This document shows positions 45,027 to 53,839 of a stretch of 64,000 nt of DNA, in pieces (position 1 is the first letter of the stretch; each line of letters opens with the position of its first letter). The translations under genes were made by a program, and so were the position numbers. Under the pieces are notes generated by a model. That model saw nothing but the letters and a program-made list of their open reading frames with translations, did not search any database and had not been told where the DNA came from. This DNA is from Rickettsiales bacterium (GTDB lineage: Bacteria > Pseudomonadota > Alphaproteobacteria > G027485855): NCBI GenBank assembly GCA_027485855.1, contig JAIXQD010000033.1, positions 219,812-283,811 of the forward strand. The letters run 5' to 3'.

Positions 45027-45063
45027 AGACTGCGTGGTGCAAACCACGCAGTCTTTTTTTTAC
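45027..45063 (+). terminator. Intrinsic terminator after the Lys-rich small gene
   Basis: A perfect 12-bp stem (45027-45038 with 45043-45054, AGACTGCGTGGT and complement), a GCAA loop and a run of about ten T. One of the strongest terminators in the window. Confidence 0.95.
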
Positions 45064-45178
45064 CTGGCTTTTTTTGTGCCTAATTTCTTACTGGGCTTTT
45101 TGTGCCCATATTTCTCTGCGGCTTTTTGCATTTCGCTTTTTTGTGGCTTTAAATAACGCAAAGCCTCTATAAAACCCC

Positions 45179-46006
45179 ATGCAAAAGCCCTTCACCCTGC
45201 ATATGGCTAGCCCCGCCAATAGGGTCACCCCCGCCGATAGGGTCACCCCCGCCAATAGGGCCATATTATTGGATATTCCCCATGCGGGCCGTCACTATCC
45301 GGCTATTTTTGGGCTATGCGCGCAAGCCGAGCAAAACTGGCTGATGGAAGATATTTTGCTAGATACGCTTTGGCAGGCCGCACCACAAATGGGCGCAAGC
45401 CTGCTCACCATGCAGCTTGGCCGCGCCATTGCCGATGTCAATGCCGCGCTCAGTCAAACGACACGGCTTTTTCGTCACCCGCCCCGCGATAAACAAGAGG
45501 CCACACTGCGGCTTGATTATGCCTACCACCCCTACCATGCCGCACTCGCCCAAGAAATCACCCGCCTTAAGGCCGCACATGGGCCGGTGCTGCATCTTAA
45601 TTTGCACTCATTTGGCCGCACACAGGCTAATGGCGAATACTACCCGCACGCGGCCGACATAGAGCTTGGCACCCGCCACGGACAAACCGCCAGCGACAGC
45701 ACGCTCAAACTCATGGCCGATTTTTGGCGCCAGCGCGGCTATCGTGTGGCCTGCAACCAAATTTTTAGTGGTGGCGAAATTATCCGGCGGCACGGCCAGC
45801 CCAGCGCCAATATCGAATCTGTGCAAATTGAATTTGCCCGCGCCCTTTACTTCGACCCCATTCTGGCTCGCCCGCATGATGGCGCAACGCGCCTGCAAAA
45901 AGACTGCGAAGATTTTTTGCAGATGCTGACTATGGCGCCGCAGCCCAATATGCCGCCCGCCAATCGGGGCAGAAAAGCCATTGCCAAGCCAGAAGCGAAA
46001 CCCTAA
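45179..46006 (+). CDS. N-formylglutamate amidohydrolase family protein
   Basis: 275 residues. Family blocks: AILLDIPHAGRHYP (metal-binding His), LGRAIADVNAAL, RLDYAYHPYHAAL, VLHLNLHSFG and the late IESVQIEFARALYFD with a conserved Glu and Arg. The family hydrolyses N-formylglutamate in histidine degradation, but many members act elsewhere and no hut genes are near. The first 27 residues before the conserved core contain a triplicated AN/DRVTP unit, coded by an 18-bp tandem repeat, which is not a family feature. A later start is possible, so the repeat might lie upstream of the true start. Confidence 0.82.
   Translation: MQKPFTLHMASPANRVTPADRVTPANRAILLDIPHAGRHYPAIFGLCAQAEQNWLMEDILLDTLWQAAPQMGASLLTMQLGRAIADVNAALSQTTRLFRHPPRDKQEATLRLDYAYHPYHAALAQEITRLKAAHGPVLHLNLHSFGRTQANGEYYPHAADIELGTRHGQTASDSTLKLMADFWRQRGYRVACNQIFSGGEIIRRHGQPSANIESVQIEFARALYFDPILARPHDGATRLQKDCEDFLQMLTMAPQPNMPPANRGRKAIAKPEAKP
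45212..45263 (+). repeat. 18-bp tandem repeat in the N-formylglutamate amidohydrolase N-terminus
   Basis: Nearly three units of CCCGCCAATAGGGTCACC (starting 45212, 45230 and 45248). Units 1 and 2 differ at one base. Each encodes six residues of the type PANRVT, so copy changes would preserve the frame. Confidence 0.85.
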
Positions 46007-46014
46007 GCTTGCTT

Positions 46015-46551
46015 ATGCGCTTTTTTTATCTGCCCATTTTGCTGTTGCTTTCGGCCTGCACCACCACAACACCGGTCGTGTGCAACTGTCAGTGCCCGCA
46101 AATTAATTGGCCAGAGCCGGTTATCATTGAAGACCCCGCCCCCACACCCGCAATTACCTGCCCCGCCGGCAATGAGCTTTTAGGCGTGATTGATACCACC
46201 AAAGCCAGCCGCGCTTTGCCCGCCAGCACCACAGCCGATGATTATGTTTGGGTGGGGGCCGAATATTGGCCAGACACACAAAAAACAAAGACGCAAAAAG
46301 CAAATAAGAAAACCAAAGCCTCACAGGCTGCACAACCACAGCTCACCTGCTTTTATCGGCGCGTGCACGACAATAAGCAGCTGCCGCTCAGCCTTAAACT
46401 TTACCCCGAAATTGCTGCCAAGGCCCCACCGCTGGGCAATGCTTGGCAGGCACTAAAAAATGGCCGCCTCATGTGCACCGCGGCCATCCCCACCGATTGC
46501 GGCATCACCGACCTTGAAGCAGTTGCTAAGTTAGCCGCCCCCAAAAATTAG
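46015..46551 (+). CDS. Putative lipoprotein, 178 aa
   Basis: The N-terminus MRFFYLPILLLLSACTTTTP has a lipobox (LSAC), so Cys16 is the probable lipidated residue. The mature part begins Cys-rich (VVCNCQCPQINWPEP), followed by a Pro-rich segment, a Lys/Thr-rich loop (KTKTQKANKKTKAS), and a C-terminal half with three cysteines. No family recognised. An in-frame TTG six bases upstream (46009) is the only alternative start. It follows the amidohydrolase gene by 8 bases, so they are probably cotranscribed. It converges on rpoD. Confidence 0.78.
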   Translation: MRFFYLPILLLLSACTTTTPVVCNCQCPQINWPEPVIIEDPAPTPAITCPAGNELLGVIDTTKASRALPASTTADDYVWVGAEYWPDTQKTKTQKANKKTKASQAAQPQLTCFYRRVHDNKQLPLSLKLYPEIAAKAPPLGNAWQALKNGRLMCTAAIPTDCGITDLEAVAKLAAPKN

Positions 46552-46578
46552 CGGCAAAGTTAGCGGCAAAAATTAGCG
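46542..46578 (+). repeat. Short direct repeat across the lipoprotein gene stop codon
   Basis: CAAAAATTAGCG at 46542-46553 (containing the TAG stop) recurs at 46567-46578, with GTTAGCGGCAAA between. The copies are 25 bases apart. Similar stop-region repeats are seen after recR and after the gene ending at 62563. Confidence 0.65.
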
Positions 46579-46664
46579 CCGCTTACGCGCAGCCTTATGG
46601 CGCCAAATCACACGCAGCTAAATCAAAGGCCGCTAAATCACTGCGGCAACAATATTTGTATTAT

Positions 46665-48782
46665 TTAAGTATCGAGGAAGCTACGCAGCTTGCGTGACCG
46701 GCTGGGGTGCTTAAGCTTGCGCAGCGCCTTCGCCTCAATCTGACGAATACGCTCACGCGTAACGTTAAATTGCTGGCCCACTTCTTCAAGTGTGTGGTCG
46801 GTATTCATGCCGATACCAAAACGCATGCGCAGGACTCGCTCTTCACGCGGCGTCAGCGTTGACAGCACCCGTGTCGTGGTTTCACGCAGATTGCCCAAAA
46901 TAGCGGCATCGAGCGGCTGCACCGCGTTTTTATCTTCAATGAAATCGCCAAGGTGCGAATCTTCTTCATCGCCCACGGGCGTTTCAAGACTAATCGGCTC
47001 TTTGGCGATTTTTAAAACCTTGCGCACTTTTTCAACCGGCATCAGCAAGCGCTCGGCCAGTTCTTCTGGCATGGGCTCGCGGCCAATTTCGTGCATCATT
47101 TGCCGACTGGTACGCACCAGCTTATTGATGGTTTCAATCATATGCACGGGGATACGAATAGTCCGCGCCTGATCGGCAATGCTGCGAGTAATAGCTTGAC
47201 GTATCCACCAAGTAGCATAGGTCGAAAATTTATAGCCGCGCCGATATTCAAACTTATCGACGGCTTTCATCAGGCCAATATTGCCCTCTTGGATAAGATC
47301 CAAAAACTGCAAGCCACGGTTGGTATATTTTTTAGCAATTGAAATAACCAAACGCAGATTGGCCTCAATCATTTCTTTTTTGGCGCGGTTGCCCTCGCGC
47401 TCGCCACGCTGCACTTGTGTGACAATGCGGCGAAACTCTGAAAGCGGCAGGCCCGACTCTTCGGCTAAAACGGCCAGCTCAGCGCGCAGGCGCTCAACTT
47501 CGTCATTGTGTAAGTCGTAGAATTTTTCCCAATGTTTGAGGTCGGTTGGGGTGGGGGCTTTTTTAGGCGCCGTCGTAACTGCCGCGCTCACGCTGGGCGT
47601 GCTGATATTTGCAGCTTTAGTGGTTTTAGCACCCGCTTTGCCCACAACCTTATCAGAAACTTTAGCGGGCTCTTTTTTGGCGACTTCTTTTTTGCCTTCT
47701 TTTTTGGCTTTAGCTTTATCGGCTTCGGCCTTGGCCACATCGCGCGCCACCAGCTTGACGGTTTCTTTCAGCCAATTTTTTTCCTGCTCTTGGCCATAAT
47801 AGCGGTCAAGGAAATCATCGCGGCTGATACGGCAATCGAGCGCGGCGCGTAAAATTTTACCTTCCATCCCCATCAGGCGACGGTTGAGCGAATAAAGCTG
47901 CTGCACCAATTGTTCAATGCGGGCAATGTTAAGCCGCACTGTGTGCACCAGCTCCACCAGCTCAGACTTAACGGCTTGATATTTTTTCTCGGCGCTGGCT
48001 TTAGTTTTATCATCGGCCTTGGCGGCTTTGAGGCGATCTTCCGAAAGCTTGGCCAGCTTCTTCCAAGTTTTGTTGATTTTCTCGAAGGTTTCTAAAACTT
48101 CCGGCTTGAGCTTCTCCTCCATCGCCGAAAGAGTCACGCTCACCTCATCGTCAGCGGCAATGGCATCACCCACGGTGTTGGGCGCATCGCCTTCAATTTC
48201 TTCGGCGGGCTCATCATCGGCAGGCGGGGCTTCAGCGCCGCCGCCAAAGCTGGCGTCTAAATCGATAATGTCACGCAGCAGCAGCTTATTGTCTTTGAGG
48301 GCTTCGTTCCAAGAGAGAATGGCTTTAATCGTCAGCGGGCTTTCGCAAATGCCGCCAATCATCATTTCCTTGCCAGCTTCAATGCGCTTGGCAATGGCAA
48401 TTTCACCCTCACGCGACAGCAGTTCAACCTGCCCCATTTCGCGCAAATATAAACGCACCGGATCATCGGTGCGGCCCGCTTCGCTATCCGAGATGTTGCC
48501 TTGGCGCTCGACATTATCGAAGCCTTCGGCGTCTTCCGCTTCTTCGGCGCTATCAACCACATTAATGCCCATCTCATTGAGATTGGCCATCACATCTTCA
48601 ATTTGTTCAGAGCCCGTCACATCGGCAGGCAAAGCCTTGTTCAGCTCATCAAGCGTGATATAGCCACGCTCTTTGCCTTTTTTGATAAGCTTTTTTATCG
48701 ACTCAATCGTGACGTCCGCCGAGGGTGCTTCGGGGACTTCATTCTCGGTTTCTTTATTCTCTTTGCTGCGTTTGGCGGCCAT
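46665..48782 (-). CDS. rpoD: RNA polymerase primary sigma factor (sigma-70)
   Basis: 705 residues from ATG 48782 (GAGAG nearby). Region 1.1 is at the N-terminus ([20 protein letters not shown]); region 1.2 is [30 protein letters not shown]; regions 2.1-2.4 run through [35 protein letters not shown]; region 4.2 is the [21 protein letters not shown] helix-turn-helix. The non-conserved region contains an acidic stretch and an unusual Lys/Ala-rich insertion (about residues 350-412, coded by 47545-47730). It follows dnaG, the conserved macromolecular-synthesis order. Confidence 0.98.
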   Translation of the reverse strand: MAAKRSKENKETENEVPEAPSADVTIESIKKLIKKGKERGYITLDELNKALPADVTGSEQIEDVMANLNEMGINVVDSAEEAEDAEGFDNVERQGNISDSEAGRTDDPVRLYLREMGQVELLSREGEIAIAKRIEAGKEMMIGGICESPLTIKAILSWNEALKDNKLLLRDIIDLDASFGGGAEAPPADDEPAEEIEGDAPNTVGDAIAADDEVSVTLSAMEEKLKPEVLETFEKINKTWKKLAKLSEDRLKAAKADDKTKASAEKKYQAVKSELVELVHTVRLNIARIEQLVQQLYSLNRRLMGMEGKILRAALDCRISRDDFLDRYYGQEQEKNWLKETVKLVARDVAKAEADKAKAKKEGKKEVAKKEPAKVSDKVVGKAGAKTTKAANISTPSVSAAVTTAPKKAPTPTDLKHWEKFYDLHNDEVERLRAELAVLAEESGLPLSEFRRIVTQVQRGEREGNRAKKEMIEANLRLVISIAKKYTNRGLQFLDLIQEGNIGLMKAVDKFEYRRGYKFSTYATWWIRQAITRSIADQARTIRIPVHMIETINKLVRTSRQMMHEIGREPMPEELAERLLMPVEKVRKVLKIAKEPISLETPVGDEEDSHLGDFIEDKNAVQPLDAAILGNLRETTTRVLSTLTPREERVLRMRFGIGMNTDHTLEEVGQQFNVTRERIRQIEAKALRKLKHPSRSRKLRSFLDT

Positions 48783-48935
48783 AGCTCTCACTTACACAAT
48801 AGAAGCTTTACAGTGCTGGCCATAATAACCAGAACTGTAGAAAAAATAAGCATAATCGCCCTGATAAATAAGGCAAATTGCGTAAAGCAGCAAGTTTATA
48901 ATGGCCCATTTGTTAAAATCTGGCTTAAACTTCGC

Positions 48936-50738
48936 TTAATCGAAGGGTGTTTGCAAACTAGCCAACTGCTCTTGCAGCTCTTGTAACTGCGCTAAACTCT
49001 GCTCACTGAGCGGCTCATTGCGTAGGCGGATTATTTCTTGCTGAATGGCATCGCGCTGGCCGGCCTGTTGCAGGCCTAAAAGCCCCGCTTGTACCGCTTG
49101 CGGATTGGCTTGCGGGCGAGCAAAGGGTGCCAAGGCCATCAGCTGCGGCGAAAGGACTTTATCGATGGTGCCGCCATGCCCCAAAAGCCGGAGCTGCTGC
49201 TGTAAATCATCGCAGCTCACATCGGGCGTATCGGCCAATAGCTCTAATAGGGCGCTGCGCAATTCGGCATATTCAGTTAGCGACATAGGCAAGGCCGCCA
49301 AAGTTTCAGCAAAATCGCCAACACAATGCGGATGATTTAACGCTGCGGCCAGCCACTGCTCGGCCCGGCGCAAAGCCGCAGGGCTGGGTGTGGTTAAGTT
49401 GGCCAAGGGCACCGCCCGCAAATTTTTGCTGTTATTTTTTTGCGTGGTTTGCCAAGTAAGCCCGCGCAACCTTTGCCGCAAATCTTGCTCATACCAGTTG
49501 CGCGTGGCGGCATCTTTTATGGTGGTAAGACGCGTGCGCAATTCGGCCTCTAAGTTACTGCGCCCCTCTGGCGTGTTTACGGCATGCGCGGCCATTGCCT
49601 GCTGCCATAATAAATCGAGCAGCGGCACGGCCTGCTCTATGGCGCTTTGCATGGCCCCTGCCCCGCGCCGCCGAATTAAACTATCGGGGTCTTCGCCGCC
49701 TGAAAGCATGACAAAACACACACTATGTCCTGGGCGCAAATGCGGCATGACACGCTCAAGCGAGCGCTGGGCGGCACGCTGACCCGCTGTATCACCATCA
49801 AAGCATAAATGCAGCGGCAGGCGGCGCGCTAATTCAGGCGGCTGCACTTGCCACAATAATTCTATTTGCTCTTCAGTCAGGGCCGTGCCCAAAGGCGCCA
49901 CAGCGCCAGCAAAACCAGCCTCGGCCAGCGTGATCACATCAAGGTAACCTTCCGCCACAATCAACGGCGAAGCATCAGCCGCAGCCATGCGGGCGCGGTT
50001 TAAATTATAAAGCGTGCGGCCTTTATGAAATAGCGGATGCTCGGGCGAGTTAATATATTTTGGCCCCTCGCCCTCAAGCAGCCTTGCGCCAAAAGCCACT
50101 ACCCGCCCGCGTGGATCGGCCACCGGAAACATCAGGCGGTTTCTAAAAAAACTAAACAGGCTTTGGTCGCGCTCGCTTTGCCGCAACAAACCAAGTTGCT
50201 GCAAAATTTTATCGCTGAAACCTTGTTTGCCCAAAGCCTTTTGCAACAAGCTGCCATCTTGCGGGGCATAGCCTAGCCTAAATTTTTGCTGTGTTTCTAA
50301 ACTCACGCCGCGCCCGGCTAAATATTGCGCGGCTTTTTGCCCCATGGGCGTAGCCAGCTGGGCCATAAAAAAAACAGTGGCCGCCTCGAGTGCGGCATAA
50401 AATTGTTGCTGCTCATCATATTGAGCCCGAGCTTCAGGCGTTGCTTGCGGCACGGGCAGGCCGGCCTCTTGCGCCAACCGCTCCACCGCCTCTGGGAAAG
50501 ACAGGCTATCATAGCGCATGACAAAACCAACAATGTCGCCATGCGCGCCACAGCCAAAGCAATGGAAAAACCCCTTAGCATCATTGACGGTAAAGCTAGG
50601 AGATTTTTCCTGATGGAAGGGACAGCAGGCCGACCACTCACGCCCCGCCCGCTTGAGCGGCACGCGCCGGCCAATAATTTGTGATAGGCTCAAGCGCGCC
50701 CGCAACTCGGCAATAAAAGCGGGCGGAAAAACCGGCAT
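48936..50738 (-). CDS. dnaG: DNA primase DnaG
   Basis: 600 residues. The zinc-binding domain has Cys39, His42, Cys60 and Cys63 (CPFHQEKSPSF, FHCFGCGAHGD). The Toprim core has IVAEGYLDVITLAEAGF and HLCFDGDTAGQRAA with its metal-binding acids. The C-terminal DnaB-interacting helical domain follows. It starts 2 bases after the yqeY stop; rpoD lies 153 bases downstream. Confidence 0.97.
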   Translation of the reverse strand: MPVFPPAFIAELRARLSLSQIIGRRVPLKRAGREWSACCPFHQEKSPSFTVNDAKGFFHCFGCGAHGDIVGFVMRYDSLSFPEAVERLAQEAGLPVPQATPEARAQYDEQQQFYAALEAATVFFMAQLATPMGQKAAQYLAGRGVSLETQQKFRLGYAPQDGSLLQKALGKQGFSDKILQQLGLLRQSERDQSLFSFFRNRLMFPVADPRGRVVAFGARLLEGEGPKYINSPEHPLFHKGRTLYNLNRARMAAADASPLIVAEGYLDVITLAEAGFAGAVAPLGTALTEEQIELLWQVQPPELARRLPLHLCFDGDTAGQRAAQRSLERVMPHLRPGHSVCFVMLSGGEDPDSLIRRRGAGAMQSAIEQAVPLLDLLWQQAMAAHAVNTPEGRSNLEAELRTRLTTIKDAATRNWYEQDLRQRLRGLTWQTTQKNNSKNLRAVPLANLTTPSPAALRRAEQWLAAALNHPHCVGDFAETLAALPMSLTEYAELRSALLELLADTPDVSCDDLQQQLRLLGHGGTIDKVLSPQLMALAPFARPQANPQAVQAGLLGLQQAGQRDAIQQEIIRLRNEPLSEQSLAQLQELQEQLASLQTPFD

Positions 50739-50740
50739 GC

Positions 50741-51196
50741 TTAGCTCAAAGCCTGCTTCACGGCGCTGCTGGCCTTGGTAAAATCCATCTGGCCGGCATA
50801 GGCGGTTTTAAGCTCGGCCATAACACGGCCCATATCTTTCACTGAGCTGGCACCCAGCTTGGTCACCAGCGCCGCAATGGCCGCTTGCATGGCGGCATCA
50901 TCCATTTGTTGCGGCAAAAACTGCTCAATGACATTTATCTCGGCCAGCTCTTTTGCGGCAAGCTCGGGGCGGTTGCCTTGCTCGTAAAGCACAATGCTTT
51001 CGCGCCGTTGCTTCACCATGCCTTGCATCATCGATAAAATTTGCTCATCGCTGATGCCATTGGCAACACCGCTGGGGCGGGCATCGATATCTTTTTGCTT
51101 GAGGGCGGCCATAATTAAACGAATAGCATCAACCCTTGCGGTTTCTTTGGCCAGCATGGCGGTTTTAAGCTCGGCCATAATTTTTTCACGTAGCAT
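50741..51196 (-). CDS. GatB/YqeY domain-containing protein
   Basis: 151 residues of the YqeY family, helical, related to the tail domain of GatB; proposed to bind tRNA, but the function is unknown. Typical blocks: EKIMAELKTAMLAKETARVDAIRLI and VIEQFLPQQMDD, then KDMGRVMAELKTAYAGQMDF. AGGAGAG precedes the ATG. It is directly upstream of dnaG, a common order. Confidence 0.93.
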   Translation of the reverse strand: MLREKIMAELKTAMLAKETARVDAIRLIMAALKQKDIDARPSGVANGISDEQILSMMQGMVKQRRESIVLYEQGNRPELAAKELAEINVIEQFLPQQMDDAAMQAAIAALVTKLGASSVKDMGRVMAELKTAYAGQMDFTKASSAVKQALS

Positions 51197-51228
51197 AATA
51201 TCTCTCCTGTTTGCTTAGGCTGCCCAAA

Positions 51229-52497
51229 CTAGTTAAGCGCTAACCCGTTTAAAATGATGCTGGCATCGGCTTTGGGCCCCACCAGACTAATGCTCGGTTT
51301 GGCTTTAAGTAATTTTGCCGCCTCGCGCTGACAATCAAGCACGGTCACGGCATCGAGCTTGGCTAAAATATCGGCCAGCGACAAGAGCCGACCATGCACT
51401 TGTAATTGCTGCGCCAAAGCCTCCGCCCGGCCAAGATTGCTTTCGAGGCCCATCACCATGCCGGCACGCAATTGTGCTTTGGCGCGCACCAGCTCTTCAG
51501 GGGTGATGTTTTGTGCAACGGCAGCAATTTCGGCAATACACACCGTAACCAGCTCTGCCAATTTTTCAGCAGCCAGACCAGCATAAAGGCCAAACAAGCC
51601 GCCATCGAGCAAGGGCTGAGTGAAGCTATAAATACTATAAACCAAGCCGCGTTTTTCGCGCACCTCTTGAAACAAGCGCGATGACATGCCACCACCCAGC
51701 AAAGTAGAAAGCACGCTTTGCGCATAATAATCGCTCGCCCCTGCCGCAGCCCCGGGCCAAGCCAGCGCTAGGTGCAATTGCTCGGTCTCGCGCGCATCAA
51801 CAACTTCACCGCCCACATAAAGCGCGGGCGTGGTGGCAGGTGTGCTGCCCTTGGCCAATGTGCCAAGGCGTTGCTGCACCATGGCCAATAAATTATCGCG
51901 GCTAATAGCGCCGCTGCCCACCACCACCAAATTACTGCCCACATAAAAACGCTGCACATAATCGGCCAAAGCTTGGTGCGGCATGGTGCGAATAGCCTCG
52001 GCTGTGCCCAGCACCGAGCGCCCCAAAGCTTGCCCCGCCCAAACACGCTCGGCCAGTAAATCAAACACCAAATCATCGGGCGTGTCTTGCACTTGGCCAA
52101 TTTCCTGAACAATCACCTCGCGCTCGCGGTCGAGCTCGGCTTTATCCAGCAAAGAATGACGCAGCATGTCAGATAAAATATCAAGCACCAGCGGCGCATC
52201 TTCGGCCAGCACTTTGGCGTAATAGCCGGTTTGCTCGCGGCCGGTAAAAGCGTTGATCTGCCCACCCACAGCCTCTATCGCCCGCGAAATTTCGAAAGCA
52301 TCCCGCGTGGGTGTGCCCTTAAACATCATATGCTCGACTAAATGCGCAAGCCCATGCTCGGCCTCGGCCTCACACCTTGTGCCCACCGAAAAATAAAGCC
52401 CAAGCGCCACTGTGGCCGCACCGGGGATGGTATCGGTCACCACCCTTATGCCATTGGGCAAAGTATCGAGCGTGGGGGCAAAATAAAGTGAAGTCAT
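51229..52497 (-). CDS. M16-family zinc peptidase (processing-peptidase-like)
   Basis: 422 residues with the inverted zinc motif HLVEH (His52, Glu55, His56) and a third ligand in EREVIVQEIGQVQDTP (about 125-140). The glycine-rich loop of the second half (LSTLLGGGMSSRLFQEVREKRGLVYSI) is typical of mitochondrial-processing-peptidase beta and bacterial PqqF-like subunits. Bacterial members degrade peptides in the cytoplasm or periplasm; no signal peptide is seen. It follows thrC after 13 bases, a conserved alphaproteobacterial pair. Confidence 0.95.
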   Translation of the reverse strand: MTSLYFAPTLDTLPNGIRVVTDTIPGAATVALGLYFSVGTRCEAEAEHGLAHLVEHMMFKGTPTRDAFEISRAIEAVGGQINAFTGREQTGYYAKVLAEDAPLVLDILSDMLRHSLLDKAELDREREVIVQEIGQVQDTPDDLVFDLLAERVWAGQALGRSVLGTAEAIRTMPHQALADYVQRFYVGSNLVVVGSGAISRDNLLAMVQQRLGTLAKGSTPATTPALYVGGEVVDARETEQLHLALAWPGAAAGASDYYAQSVLSTLLGGGMSSRLFQEVREKRGLVYSIYSFTQPLLDGGLFGLYAGLAAEKLAELVTVCIAEIAAVAQNITPEELVRAKAQLRAGMVMGLESNLGRAEALAQQLQVHGRLLSLADILAKLDAVTVLDCQREAAKLLKAKPSISLVGPKADASIILNGLALN

Positions 52498-52510
52498 AAG
52501 GCGCCTTTGG

Positions 52511-53839
52511 TTAGAGCGCTAAAATATAGTCTTTCACGGCGGCGAATGCAGCAGGCAAAGCGATGATTTTTTCATTTCCGGCCAGTTTTTCGGCAATTTC
52601 GGGCGGTAAAACAGCATGCTGCCCCGTGGCTTGGTAAACAGTTGGCGCAAATTTAGCCGGATGCGCACAAGCCAGCAGCACTGTGGGGCGGGTTTTATCG
52701 CCAGCCCGCAAATAGGCCGCATAGCCAACCGCCGTATGTGGGTCGAGTAAAACATTATAGTGGCTGGCGGCGTGCTGCATGGCGGCTAAGGTTTGCGCAT
52801 CACTAATGCTGGTGGCGCTAAAATCTTTGCTGGCGTGGGCAGGCAAGCGCAAAGCTTGGCTCATTAGATTCTTTAAGGCCACGCTATCGCGGTTGGTTTG
52901 CTCAAATAGCCAGCGCTCTAAATTGCTGGGTATTTGTATATCCATCGATGGGCTTAATGTGGCCTGCACGGCTTGCGGGGCGCACACGCCGTCATTGAGT
53001 AAGCGCGGCAGGGCGTCATTGGCATTGCTGGCAATATGTAAGCCGCCCAATGCCACACCACAGCGCCTTGCGGCATAGGCCGCGTAAACATTGCCAAAAT
53101 TACCGGTTGGCACCACAAAATGCGCTTGCGGAATTTGCGCCACCACTCTGGCATAATAAACCATTTGCGCCGCCACACGGGCAAAGTTAATTGAGTTCAC
53201 CGCGCGCAAGGCAAAAGCATGATGCATGTCGGCATCATTGAGAAGTTTTTTCACAATGGCTTGGCAATCATCAAAGCTGCCATCAATGGCAATGGGGTGC
53301 AGATGCTGCCCCGGCAAAGTCGTCATTTGGCGGCGCTGCACATCGCTGGGGCGCCCTTGCGGGTAAAGAATAACCGCTGTCGTGCCAGTACTGGTGGCAC
53401 AGCCCGCCAAAGCGGCAGAGCCCGTATCACCACTGGTGGCGCCCAAAACTAAAATGCGCCGCGATGCGGGCAAGGCCGCAAAAACCTGACCCAGCCATTG
53501 CAAAGCAATATCTTTAAAGGCCAAAGTCGGCCCATGAAACAGCTCAAGCAGCCACAGATTTTCATCAAGGCGTCGCAGCGGCACAATATCGGCATGCCGA
53601 AAGCTGGCATAAGCCGCATGCAGGCTTTGCTGTAATTGTTGCGGCGAGAAACTATCACCCACCAGCGGCGCTAAAAACTGCGCGGCAAAATCGGCATAGG
53701 GTAAGTTTTTATCTGGCACAGGCAAATTCGGCCACGCTTTTGGCACATAAAGCCCGCCATCAATGGCTAGGCCCGCGCCCACCACGCCGGCAAAATCTAA
53801 ATCGGGGGCGGCACCCCTTGTGCTGCAAAATAAACTCAT
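52511..53839 (-). CDS. thrC: Threonine synthase
   Basis: PLP-dependent enzyme, 442 residues, converts O-phosphohomoserine to threonine. The PLP lysine is Lys109 in FHGPTLAFKDIALQWLG. LVLGATSGDTGSAALAGC-type sequence (ILVLGATSGDTGSAA) binds the phosphate, and VPTGNFGNVYAAYAARRCG is a family block. The N-terminus MSLFCSTRGAAPDLDF is typical of this class (ThrC type 2). Its start overlaps the stop of the deacetylase gene (ATGA). Confidence 0.97.
   Translation of the reverse strand: MSLFCSTRGAAPDLDFAGVVGAGLAIDGGLYVPKAWPNLPVPDKNLPYADFAAQFLAPLVGDSFSPQQLQQSLHAAYASFRHADIVPLRRLDENLWLLELFHGPTLAFKDIALQWLGQVFAALPASRRILVLGATSGDTGSAALAGCATSTGTTAVILYPQGRPSDVQRRQMTTLPGQHLHPIAIDGSFDDCQAIVKKLLNDADMHHAFALRAVNSINFARVAAQMVYYARVVAQIPQAHFVVPTGNFGNVYAAYAARRCGVALGGLHIASNANDALPRLLNDGVCAPQAVQATLSPSMDIQIPSNLERWLFEQTNRDSVALKNLMSQALRLPAHASKDFSATSISDAQTLAAMQHAASHYNVLLDPHTAVGYAAYLRAGDKTRPTVLLACAHPAKFAPTVYQATGQHAVLPPEIAEKLAGNEKIIALPAAFAAVKDYILAL

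Noticed and set aside
48019..48663. A 214-codon open frame opposite rpoD
   Set aside because: It is the Ser-rich mirror of the conserved sigma-70 coding sequence, with no family features.
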